This document shows, in pieces, positions 43,393 to 51,209 of a stretch of 64,000 nucleotides of DNA. The notes below the pieces were generated by a model. The model was not told the origin of the DNA, searched no databases, and saw nothing but the letters and a program-made list of their open reading frames with translations. The stretch lies in assembly GCA_902778535.1 (NCBI GenBank), contig CACYYG010000015.1, positions 49,489 through 113,488 on the forward strand, written 5' to 3'. Made by a program: the position numbers and the translations under genes. This DNA comes from an uncultured Prevotellaceae bacterium. GTDB lineage: Bacteria; Bacteroidota; Bacteroidia; Bacteroidales; Bacteroidaceae. Position 1 is the first letter of the stretch. Each line of letters opens with the position of its first letter.

Positions 43393-46300
43393 ATGATGAA
43401 CAATGAATTTTTATCCGAGCTCAGACAGTTCATGCCGTCTGACCGTATCTATACCGACGAGCTGCGCACCCTTGGATGGGGAACCGACGCCAGCTTCTAT
43501 CGTCAGATTCCAAAGGTGGTGCTCCGCAGCGATGGCGAGGCGGAAATCTCCCGCATCGTCGGGCTTTGCCGCAAGTATCAACTGCCGTTCACGTTCCGCG
43601 CTGCCGGTACTTCGCTCTCAGGACAGAGCTGTACGGACTCGGTGCTCATCGTGGCGGGAAAGCATTGGGAGAAATACCGCCTGCCCGATGACCACGCGAC
43701 AATTACGTTGCAGCCCGGCATCGTCGGTGCCCGCGTCAATCAGATACTGAAACCCTATGGCCGCGTATTTCCGCCCGACCCGGCATCGATAGGCTCGGCT
43801 ATGGTGGGCGGTATCGTGGTGAACAACGCCTCGGGCATGAACTGCGGCGTCCATGCCAACAGTGACCGTATGCTCGTCTCGGCCCGCATCATTCTGACCG
43901 ACGGCACGGTCTTAGACACTGGCGACGAAGCCAGCCGCGAGGCTTTCCGCAAAAGCCATCCTGAGTTTATCAGGAAGATGGAGGCGCTACGCGACAAAGT
44001 ACGGGCCGACGAGGAGCTTCGCACGCGTATTTTGAAGAAATATTCCATCAAGAACGTGACGGGCCTGAACCTGCGCCCGTTGGTGGCTTACGATGACCCG
44101 TTTGACATCATCGCCCACTCGGTAGTAGGCTCGGAGGGCACACTCGCCTTCCTGTCGGAGGTGACGATGAAGACACTGCGCGACTATCCCTTCAAAGCAT
44201 CGGCTATGGTCTATTTCATGACGATGAAGGAGAGCTGCGAGGCGGTGGTGGCGATGAAGAAACTGAAGGCTGGCGATGAAGACTTGGCCATGAGCGCCGA
44301 GCAACTGATGGTGAAGAGTGCCGAGATGCTCGACTACAAGTCGCTGAGTTCGGTTGACGACCCTGTCTATCTGCAATACCAGAAGGATGTGGATGCAGGA
44401 AAGATAGAGGGCGTAGAGCCTGGCGACTATCACAACCTGACAGCCATACTCACCGAGACAAAAGCCGTGACGCACGAACAGCTGGTAGAGAAGATGGCGA
44501 AGATAAAGGAGTGTCTGGGGCAATTCCGACTGTATGTTCCTGCTGAGTTCACCGAGGATCCCGCAGTCTATGGCAAGTATTGGGCCATCCGCAGCGGCAT
44601 CTTCCCCAGCGTGGGCGGCACACGTCCTGTTGGCACATCCTGTCTCATTGAGGATGTCGCATTTCCCATCGAATCGCTGCCCGAGGCTACCGTCAAGCTG
44701 CAGAAGCTCATTGCCGACCACGGCTACGACGACGCCTGCATCTATGGCCATGCCTTCGAGGGCAACTATCATTTCATCCTGAACCAGAGCTTTGCCGATG
44801 AGCATGAGGTGGCTCGCTATGCCGAGATGATGCGCGATGTGGCGCGGCTCGTGGTCGAGGAGTATGACGGCTCGCTGAAGGCCGAACACGGCACAGGCCG
44901 CAATATGGCGCCATTTGTCCGCTATGAGTGGGGCGACAAGGCCTATGAAGTGATGAAGGAGTTGAAGGCCGTCTTCGACCCCGACGGCCTGCTGAACCAG
45001 GGCGTTATCTTCAACGACGATCCCGACTGCTTCATCAAGTGTCTGAAGCCGCTGCCAGTGCTCGACTACGACTTCGACAGCGTGCCCGACGGCGGAAAAT
45101 ATCTGATGGATCCTTCGCTCTCCACTGCCAAGGAAACTATCGAGCAGGTGAAGCGCGCCAACAAGTGCATAGAGTGCGGCTTCTGCGAGGTCAACTGCAT
45201 GTCGTGCGGTCTCACGCTGTCGTCTAGAATGCGTATTGCCGTGCAGCGCGAAATCCGCCATCTGACCGCTACGGGCTCCGACCCGGAACGCTTGGCTAAG
45301 CTGAAGAAACAGTACAAATACTACGGCGACCAGACCTGCGCCACTGATGGTCTGTGCTCCACCTCGTGCCCGATGAAGATTAACACGGGCGAGCTGACGC
45401 ATCTCATCCGTCAGATGGATATGAACAACTCGAAGATGGGCTATCGCGTCGGTGAGTTCGCTGCCAACCACATGGCCGGCATCAAGAGTGGCCTGCGCGT
45501 CGTGCTCGACGTTGCCCACATTGCCCACGTCACACTCGGCCCGAAGCTCATGTCCAGCGTCTGCCGGGGAATGAACAAGATGGGTCTGCCACTGTGGACA
45601 ACGGCCATGCCCAAAAAGAAACGCCAGCCGAAACCTTCTGACCTCACGCAGTTCATCATTGAGAAGTCGCTACCCAAACATGACGAAGGAACTGCGGCAA
45701 ATCTCTCACCTCTGAAAGTTGTCTACTTCCCCAGCTGCATCAACCAGACGATGGGCTTGTCGAAGAAGTCGCCAGCAAAGAAACCGCTTGTTGACGAGAT
45801 TTGCGAACTGATTCACAAAGCCGGCTACGAGGTGATTTTCCCCGAAGGCATGAAGCGTATGTGTTGTGGCCAGATTTGGGAGTCGAAGGGAATGTTAGAC
45901 ATTGCCGACCGCAAGAGCGCCGAGCTGGAGGCTGCCCTGTGGAAAGCCTCCGAAGAGGGAAAGTATCCCGTGCTCTGTGCCCAAAGCCCGTGCCTGCACC
46001 GCATGAAGAAGGTGATGCACAAGATGAAACTCTACGAACCAGCCGAGTTCATCATGGAGTTTCTCGTGCCGCATCTCGATTTCCATCCCATCGACCGTCA
46101 CATTGCCCTGCATCTCACCTGCTCCACACGTGAGATGGGCGTCGATAAGGACATGATTGCCCTCGCAAAGCTGTGCTCCACAAATGTATTTCTGCCCGAG
46201 GGCGTCGGGTGCTGTGGCTTTGCTGGCGACCGTGGCTTCACTTTCCCCGAACTCAACCGCTACGGCCTGCGCAAGCTACGTCCGCAAATCGAGGCCAACC

Positions 46301-46425
46301 ATATCGAGGTGGGCTACTCGAACAGCCGTACCTGCGAGATCGGTCTTGAATCGAACGCCGGCATCCCCTACATAAGCATCGTTTATCTCGTCAACGAGTG
46401 TACAACACCTAAAGAGAAATACTAA
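43393..46425 (+). CDS. FAD/FeS 2-hydroxyacid oxidoreductase (GlcD-GlcF-type fusion, D-lactate or glycolate dehydrogenase)
   Basis: 1010 residues. Residues about 35-270 are an FAD-binding type 4 domain (FRAAGTSLSGQS, GSAMVGGIVVNNASGMNCG), about 270-555 the FAD-oxidase C domain. A 4Fe-4S pair of clusters follows: C592-x2-C-x2-C-x3-C region (CIECGFCEVNC) and CATDGLCSTSCP near 650. Two CCG repeats close the protein (CCG at 824 and 940). Such single-chain proteins oxidise D-lactate or glycolate at the membrane and pass electrons on. The neighbouring permease and Lut genes support a lactate role; a phosphoglycolate-phosphatase-like gene downstream leaves glycolate open. Confidence 0.88.
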   Translation: MMNNEFLSELRQFMPSDRIYTDELRTLGWGTDASFYRQIPKVVLRSDGEAEISRIVGLCRKYQLPFTFRAAGTSLSGQSCTDSVLIVAGKHWEKYRLPDDHATITLQPGIVGARVNQILKPYGRVFPPDPASIGSAMVGGIVVNNASGMNCGVHANSDRMLVSARIILTDGTVLDTGDEASREAFRKSHPEFIRKMEALRDKVRADEELRTRILKKYSIKNVTGLNLRPLVAYDDPFDIIAHSVVGSEGTLAFLSEVTMKTLRDYPFKASAMVYFMTMKESCEAVVAMKKLKAGDEDLAMSAEQLMVKSAEMLDYKSLSSVDDPVYLQYQKDVDAGKIEGVEPGDYHNLTAILTETKAVTHEQLVEKMAKIKECLGQFRLYVPAEFTEDPAVYGKYWAIRSGIFPSVGGTRPVGTSCLIEDVAFPIESLPEATVKLQKLIADHGYDDACIYGHAFEGNYHFILNQSFADEHEVARYAEMMRDVARLVVEEYDGSLKAEHGTGRNMAPFVRYEWGDKAYEVMKELKAVFDPDGLLNQGVIFNDDPDCFIKCLKPLPVLDYDFDSVPDGGKYLMDPSLSTAKETIEQVKRANKCIECGFCEVNCMSCGLTLSSRMRIAVQREIRHLTATGSDPERLAKLKKQYKYYGDQTCATDGLCSTSCPMKINTGELTHLIRQMDMNNSKMGYRVGEFAANHMAGIKSGLRVVLDVAHIAHVTLGPKLMSSVCRGMNKMGLPLWTTAMPKKKRQPKPSDLTQFIIEKSLPKHDEGTAANLSPLKVVYFPSCINQTMGLSKKSPAKKPLVDEICELIHKAGYEVIFPEGMKRMCCGQIWESKGMLDIADRKSAELEAALWKASEEGKYPVLCAQSPCLHRMKKVMHKMKLYEPAEFIMEFLVPHLDFHPIDRHIALHLTCSTREMGVDKDMIALAKLCSTNVFLPEGVGCCGFAGDRGFTFPELNRYGLRKLRPQIEANHIEVGYSNSRTCEIGLESNAGIPYISIVYLVNECTTPKEKY

Positions 46426-46440
46426 TTTAAAATCTATGAT

Positions 46441-47172
46441 ATGAAAGTCGGACTATTTATTCCCTGCTATGTGGACGCAGTTTATCCCGAGGTGGGCTTG
46501 GCAACGTGGAAATTGCTGAAGCACTTGGGATTGGACGTGACTTATCCTGAGAAGCAGACGTGCTGTGGCCAGCCAATGGCGAATGCAGGTTTCGAGAAAC
46601 GGGCCATCCCTTTGGCCGAAAAGTTCGAGGAGAAGTTTGCTGGCTTCGACTACGTGGTGTCGCCCAGTGTCAGCTGTACGGCATTTATCCGGTTGAACTA
46701 TTCACGGTTGCTGAATCATGAGTGCGAGACTGCGAAACACTGTATGGACGTCGTTGAGTTCCTGCACGATGTGGTGAAGGTGGAACGCCGCCTCGGAACG
46801 TTTCCGCATAAGGTGTCGTTGCACAACAGCTGTCACGGAGTCCGTGAGCTTGGGCTCTCTTCGCCCAGCGAGCAGCATGTAGCGAAGTTCAACAAAATAA
46901 AGGATCTGCTCTCGCTGGTTGATGGCATCGACGTCGTCGAGCCGGAACGTCCTGATGAATGTTGTGGCTTTGGCGGCATGTTCTCTGTTGAGGAGACTGC
47001 CGTCTCGGCACAAATGGGACTTGACAAGGTGGAGCGCCATATTCACACTGGCGCTGAGTATATCACCGGTCCTGATTGCTCATGCCTCATGCACATGGCC
47101 GGCGTGGCGAAGAAGCAAGGTCTCAACATCCAATTCAGACACGTCGTTGAAATCCTCGCCGCTGGATTGTAA
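46441..47172 (+). CDS. lutA: LutA-like (Fe-S)-binding subunit of L-lactate oxidation
   Basis: 243 residues made of two CCG domains: TCCGQPMANAG near residue 40 and CCGFGGMFSVEET near 178, with SCTAFIRLNY and HNSCHGVREL between. This is the LutA/YkgE form that, with LutB and LutC, oxidises L-lactate. 15 nt after the FAD/FeS gene and 31 nt before lutB. Confidence 0.93.
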   Translation: MKVGLFIPCYVDAVYPEVGLATWKLLKHLGLDVTYPEKQTCCGQPMANAGFEKRAIPLAEKFEEKFAGFDYVVSPSVSCTAFIRLNYSRLLNHECETAKHCMDVVEFLHDVVKVERRLGTFPHKVSLHNSCHGVRELGLSSPSEQHVAKFNKIKDLLSLVDGIDVVEPERPDECCGFGGMFSVEETAVSAQMGLDKVERHIHTGAEYITGPDCSCLMHMAGVAKKQGLNIQFRHVVEILAAGL

Positions 47173-47203
47173 TTTGTTAATAATAACGAAGATAATTACT
47201 GAT

Positions 47204-48574
47204 ATGAGTACATCACATAGCAAAGCAGCCAAACAGTTTCTGAAGAACCAGACGTATGCTCACTGGCACGATGCCACGTTCTGGGCTGTTCGTCAGAAAC
47301 GCGACAATATGGCCTACGGACTCGATGAGTGGGAACAGTTGCGCGATAAGGCAAGCGCTATCAAGCGTCACACTATCACGCACTTGGATGAATACCTTGA
47401 CCAGTTTGCTACCGCTGCCGAAAAGAACGGCGTGGAGGTGCACTGGGCGAAGGACGCACAGGAGTTCAACGAGATTGTCTATGGCATCTTGAAGAACCAC
47501 AACGTGAAGAAAATGGTGAAGTCGAAGTCGATGCTTACCGAGGAGTGCGGTATGAATCCTTATTTGGAGGCAAAGGGCATCGAAGTGGTGGAGACCGACC
47601 TCGGCGAGCGCATCATTCAGCTGAAGGGACAGGCTCCGAGCCACATCGTCATGCCCGCCATCCATCTGAACCACGACGACGTGGGCGAACTGTTCGAAGA
47701 GAAGGGCATCAGCAACGAGAAGGGCAACCACGATCCCACGTTCCTCACCTACCGTGCCCGTCTCAGCCTCCGCAACGAGTTCCTGACCGCCGACGCAGGC
47801 ATGACAGGCGCCAACTTCGGCATCGCCGAGACGGGTGACATCGTCGTCTGCACCAACGAGGGCAATGCCGACATGAGCACGAGTTGTCCCAAGCTGCACA
47901 TTGCCGCCATCGGCCTGGAGAAAATCATCCCCAACTACGAGTGTCTGGCCGTCTTTCAGCGCATGCTCTGCCGTGCAGGAACCGGTCAGCCCACGACGAC
48001 ATACACGAGTCACTTCCGCAAGGCGCGTCCGACAGCCCATCACATGCACATCGTACTGGTGGACAACGGCCGCTCTGACTGGATTGCCAATCCCGAGCAC
48101 TGGGAGTCGCTGAAGTGCATCCGCTGCGGTTCGTGCATGAACACCTGCCCCGTTTATCGTCGCTCGGGCGGCTACTCCTACAGCTACTTCATCCCCGGCC
48201 CTATAGGCATCAATCTCGGCATGTTGCGCGATGCCCGCAAGCATAGCGGCAATGTCAGTGCCTGCACGCTCTGCAACTCCTGCCAGACGGTCTGTCCGGT
48301 GAAGATCAATCTTGGCGACCAAATCTACCTATGGCGTCAGCAGCTCGACGACTTCGGTACTGCCAATAAGCAGAAGAAGCTGATGTGCCGTGCCATGAGC
48401 ACCCTCTATGAATCGCCCGGCCTTTATAACTTCGGCACCGGCATTGCCCACTGGGCCAACTATGTGCCTTCGCCTCTGATGAACTGCGGTCTCAACCCCT
48501 GGGCTGAGGGCCACAAGATGATGGAATTCCCCAAGAAACCGTTCCACAAACTGATAAAGGAGATAGAAAAATGA
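47204..48574 (+). CDS. lutB: LutB-like iron-sulfur subunit of L-lactate oxidation
   Basis: 456 residues from ATG 47204 (MSTSHSKAAKQF); an open frame extends upstream into lutA but that part is out of family. N-terminal LUD domain (about 60-290; SKSMLTEECGMNPYLEAKGI), then two 4Fe-4S motifs: C305-I-R-C-G-S-C-x3-C-P and C354-T-L-C-N-S-C-x3-C-P. It is the central subunit of the LutABC complex. The stop overlaps the lutC start by four bases (ATGA). Confidence 0.95.
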   Translation: MSTSHSKAAKQFLKNQTYAHWHDATFWAVRQKRDNMAYGLDEWEQLRDKASAIKRHTITHLDEYLDQFATAAEKNGVEVHWAKDAQEFNEIVYGILKNHNVKKMVKSKSMLTEECGMNPYLEAKGIEVVETDLGERIIQLKGQAPSHIVMPAIHLNHDDVGELFEEKGISNEKGNHDPTFLTYRARLSLRNEFLTADAGMTGANFGIAETGDIVVCTNEGNADMSTSCPKLHIAAIGLEKIIPNYECLAVFQRMLCRAGTGQPTTTYTSHFRKARPTAHHMHIVLVDNGRSDWIANPEHWESLKCIRCGSCMNTCPVYRRSGGYSYSYFIPGPIGINLGMLRDARKHSGNVSACTLCNSCQTVCPVKINLGDQIYLWRQQLDDFGTANKQKKLMCRAMSTLYESPGLYNFGTGIAHWANYVPSPLMNCGLNPWAEGHKMMEFPKKPFHKLIKEIEK

Positions 48575-49158
48575 GTAGCAAGGAAGATATATTGAAGAAA
48601 TACAGGGCGAACATCCGCGAGCAGTTTGACATGCCCGACCTGAGCGACATTGCCGCCATCACATACTCCAACCCGCTGTTGCAGTTTATCAATATGACCC
48701 GCTCGGTGGGTGGCAATGCCATTGAGGTGGAGAAAGGACGCGATGTGAACGAGCTTATCCGTGAACTGTATCCCGATGCCAAAGAGATTGCCTCAAACCT
48801 GCCCGAGATTACCATTGCCACGCGCAACCCCGACGATGTGGGCCGTGCACGCGACCTGAACGGCACCGACGTCGGTGTTATCCGCGGAGAGTTCGGCGTC
48901 GCTGAGAATGCCTGCGTCTGGATTCCTCAGACAATGAAGGAAAAAGCCGTCATGTTCATCTCCGAGAATCTTGTTATCTTGCTCGACAAGAAGCAGATTG
49001 TCCATAACATGCACGAAGCCTACAAGCGTATATCATTTAATAACTATGGTTACGGCACATTCATCAGTGGCCCGTCGAAGACTGCCGACATTGCTCAGGT
49101 GCTCGTCATGGGCGCACAGGCTGCACGCTCTGCCACCGTGCTGCTGCTCGACGAATAG
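48571..49158 (+). CDS. lutC: LutC-like LUD-domain protein
   Basis: 195 residues of the LUD fold: TIATRNPDDVGRARDLNGTDVGVIRGEFGVAENACVW (region) and the C-terminal SGPSKTADIAQVLVMGAQ-A signature. Third subunit of the L-lactate oxidation system. Four-base overlap with lutB indicates translational coupling. Confidence 0.94.
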   Translation: MSSKEDILKKYRANIREQFDMPDLSDIAAITYSNPLLQFINMTRSVGGNAIEVEKGRDVNELIRELYPDAKEIASNLPEITIATRNPDDVGRARDLNGTDVGVIRGEFGVAENACVWIPQTMKEKAVMFISENLVILLDKKQIVHNMHEAYKRISFNNYGYGTFISGPSKTADIAQVLVMGAQAARSATVLLLDE

Positions 49159-49195
49159 GCTGCCAAACATGTAACCCCAAATAACGAAATAAACG

Positions 49196-50224
49196 ATGAA
49201 GAGATTACTGACTGTGGCCTTTATGGCCATCGCATTGACAGTCAATGCACAGGAGAAGACTCCCAAGTGGTACGACAACTTTAAGTTCAGCGGCTACGGC
49301 ATGCTGCAGTATCAGGCCGAAGACAAAGAAGGTGGTGAACACAACGAGTTTAACCTCCGTTTGGCCCGTTTTATCCTTGACGGAAAGATTGGCGAATTCG
49401 ACTGGCGCGCCCAGATACAGGGCACCAATGCCAAAGGACCTGGCGAGCCCACTGTGCAGCTCGTCGATCTCTATACTGAATGGGTGAAACACAAGGAGTT
49501 CCGTGTGAGAGTGGGTCAGTTCAAGCGTGCCTTCACTTTCGAGAATCCCACGCACCCCATCACGCAGGGCTGGTATTCCTACGCCAACGTCATCAATGCC
49601 CTGTCGGGTTTCGGCGACCGTACGGGCGAGAAATCGAGTGGCGGACGTGACATCGGCCTGCAGTTTCAGGGCGATATTCTTCCCAATGCCGACGGTCGCG
49701 CACTGCTACATTATCAGGTGGGCGTCTACAACGGCGAGGGCATCAACAGCAAAGACAAAGATCAGCGCAAGGACATCATTGGCGGTGCATGGGTAATGCC
49801 TGTTAAGGGCGTGCGCATTGGTGCTTTCGGATGGACGGGTAGCCGAGCCGGCATCGGAGGAAAGAATCGTTACGCCCTCTCTGCCGAGTACGACAAGGAC
49901 GAGTTCACCTTCCGCACCGAATACCTGCACAGTCAGGGCATGGGTGCCGACCCTGCTCTGGGCGACAAGGCCGACGGATGGTATGTCTTCGGCATCGTGC
50001 CTGTGGTGAAGAGCAAGCTCCACGCAAAAGCCCGCTACCAGTGCTATCGCAAGGCCAAGGACTGGGACACGTCGAAGACCATGTACGAGGTAGGCCTGAA
50101 CTATTACTTCACGCCCAAGTTGCAGTTGAACATGGAGTATGCCCGCGTCAACGACCGCAGCATCGCCGACCCCGACAAACACAACTACAACTTTGTCGAC
50201 GTAGAGCTTGACTTCCGCTTCTAA
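49196..50224 (+). CDS. OprO/OprP-type outer-membrane porin
   Basis: 342 residues with a signal peptide (1-18, ending VNAQ). A 16-strand-type barrel pattern: GYGMLQYQAED, RLARFILDGKIGEFDWRAQIQ, VGQFKRAFTFENPTHP, ending DVELDFRF with terminal Phe. It matches phosphate-selective porin O/P-like proteins of Bacteroidales. Placed 37 nt after lutC, it could admit lactate or another anion across the outer membrane; that role is inferred. Confidence 0.87.
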   Translation: MKRLLTVAFMAIALTVNAQEKTPKWYDNFKFSGYGMLQYQAEDKEGGEHNEFNLRLARFILDGKIGEFDWRAQIQGTNAKGPGEPTVQLVDLYTEWVKHKEFRVRVGQFKRAFTFENPTHPITQGWYSYANVINALSGFGDRTGEKSSGGRDIGLQFQGDILPNADGRALLHYQVGVYNGEGINSKDKDQRKDIIGGAWVMPVKGVRIGAFGWTGSRAGIGGKNRYALSAEYDKDEFTFRTEYLHSQGMGADPALGDKADGWYVFGIVPVVKSKLHAKARYQCYRKAKDWDTSKTMYEVGLNYYFTPKLQLNMEYARVNDRSIADPDKHNYNFVDVELDFRF

Positions 50225-50243
50225 GTCCCCTGCTAATTGAGAT

Positions 50244-50894
50244 ATGAGCACGAAACTGGTCATTTTCGACTTTGACGGGACACTTGGAGACACCAGACGG
50301 AATATTGTCAGGACGATGCAGATGACCATAGCAGAGCTGCATTTGCCGAATCGCAGTGAGGAGGAATGTGCAGCTACTATCGGTCTGCCTCTTGCAGGCT
50401 GTTTTGAAACCATGTTTCCAGACTTGCAGAAAGAGAGAGTGCAGACATGTGCTGACACTTACCGCAGAATCTTCGCTGAGAATCTTCAGACGTTGAAACC
50501 GCAGCTCTTTCCAGGAATAAAAGAAACACTGACGAAACTGTCAGGAGAAGGCTATACGCTTACCATCGCTTCCTCGCGCTCACATGCTTCCCTTGTAGAA
50601 CTGACAAGTGATATGGGAATAGCTGATTGCATCTCTTATCTGATAGGTGCCGACGATGTGGAAAAGGCAAAGCCTGCCCCCGAGCCGGTCCTCAATACAC
50701 TCGACGCCATGCGCTTCGAGGCCAGTCAGGCACTTGTTGTCGGAGATATGGCAGTTGATATTCTGATGGGAGCCAATGCAGGAGCCAAGACTTGCGGTGT
50801 GACGTGGGGCAATGGAGCAAGGAAAGAGCTTGAACAAGCGGGAGCAAATTACATCATCAACAGTATAGAAGAACTAATTGCTGTGCTGAAATAG
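50244..50894 (+). CDS. HAD phosphatase, phosphoglycolate-phosphatase-like
   Basis: 216 residues. HAD motif I DFDGTLGDT (residues 9-17), cap domain to about 90, motif II ASSRS, motif III Lys in KPAPEP and motif IV GDMAVDI. Similar to Gph-type phosphatases, which make glycolate from 2-phosphoglycolate, though beta-phosphoglucomutase-like activity is possible. Placed after the lactate genes and the porin, 20 nt from the latter. Confidence 0.86.
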   Translation: MSTKLVIFDFDGTLGDTRRNIVRTMQMTIAELHLPNRSEEECAATIGLPLAGCFETMFPDLQKERVQTCADTYRRIFAENLQTLKPQLFPGIKETLTKLSGEGYTLTIASSRSHASLVELTSDMGIADCISYLIGADDVEKAKPAPEPVLNTLDAMRFEASQALVVGDMAVDILMGANAGAKTCGVTWGNGARKELEQAGANYIINSIEELIAVLK

Positions 50895-50941
50895 AATAGG
50901 ATAAAGAAAATACTCTTTTTGGCGAACAAGGAAATCAAAAC

Positions 50942-50978
50942 CCCTTCCATCCCTGTTGCTTGAGTAGGGATGGAAGGG
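50942..50978 (-). terminator. Terminator after the 58-residue peptide gene
   Basis: 13-bp perfect stem CCCTTCCATCCCT/AGGGATGGAAGGG (50942-50954 with 50966-50978). On the minus strand it is followed by GGTTTTGATTTCC. It can also stop the plus-strand HAD transcript. Confidence 0.7.
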
Positions 50979-51002
50979 ACTAATGTGTTTCAGAGCCAAG
51001 AC

Positions 51003-51179
51003 TTAGTCCTCGTCGTCCCAGTCGCCTCCGCGTGACTGAGCCGCCACACCATCGCCAGCGCCTCCATATCTTAGGTCGCTACCGGTGACATTAGTGACAC
51101 TTTTGTCAGAGGCGCAAATCATATTTGCAATCTGCATATTGACCACGTCCATCGTGGGTTTCATATAGTTCTTTTTCAT
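51003..51179 (-). CDS. 58-residue small protein, Gly-rich with acidic tail
   Basis: Start ATG 51177-51179, stop 51003-51005. It begins MKKNYMKPTMDVVNMQ, has one Cys (residue 22), a Gly-rich centre (YGGAGDGVAAQSRGG) and ends WDDED. I do not know its function. Short Bacteroidales proteins with a similar MKK-Y-KP--x-VV start are common and uncharacterised. There is no signal peptide. It lies 30 nt downstream of the 822-residue surface protein on the same strand and has its own terminator, so the two are probably co-transcribed. Confidence 0.7.
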   Translation of the reverse strand: MKKNYMKPTMDVVNMQIANMICASDKSVTNVTGSDLRYGGAGDGVAAQSRGGDWDDED

Positions 51180-51209
51180 AATTATGATAATTGTATTTTG
51201 TGAAACACT

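Noticed and set aside
43987-45528. Long minus-strand open frame (513 codons) opposite the FAD/FeS gene
   Set aside because: It is antisense to a gene with complete family motifs, is rich in His/Leu/Val as expected from a codon-biased shadow, and has no promoter or ribosome site.
46919-47203. Longer N-terminus for LutB starting inside lutA
   Set aside because: The extra residues are low-complexity out-of-frame lutA sequence; the ATG at 47204 begins the normal family N-terminus.
47213-48322. Minus-strand open frame (369 codons) opposite lutB
   Set aside because: Shadow of lutB; no recognisable domain.
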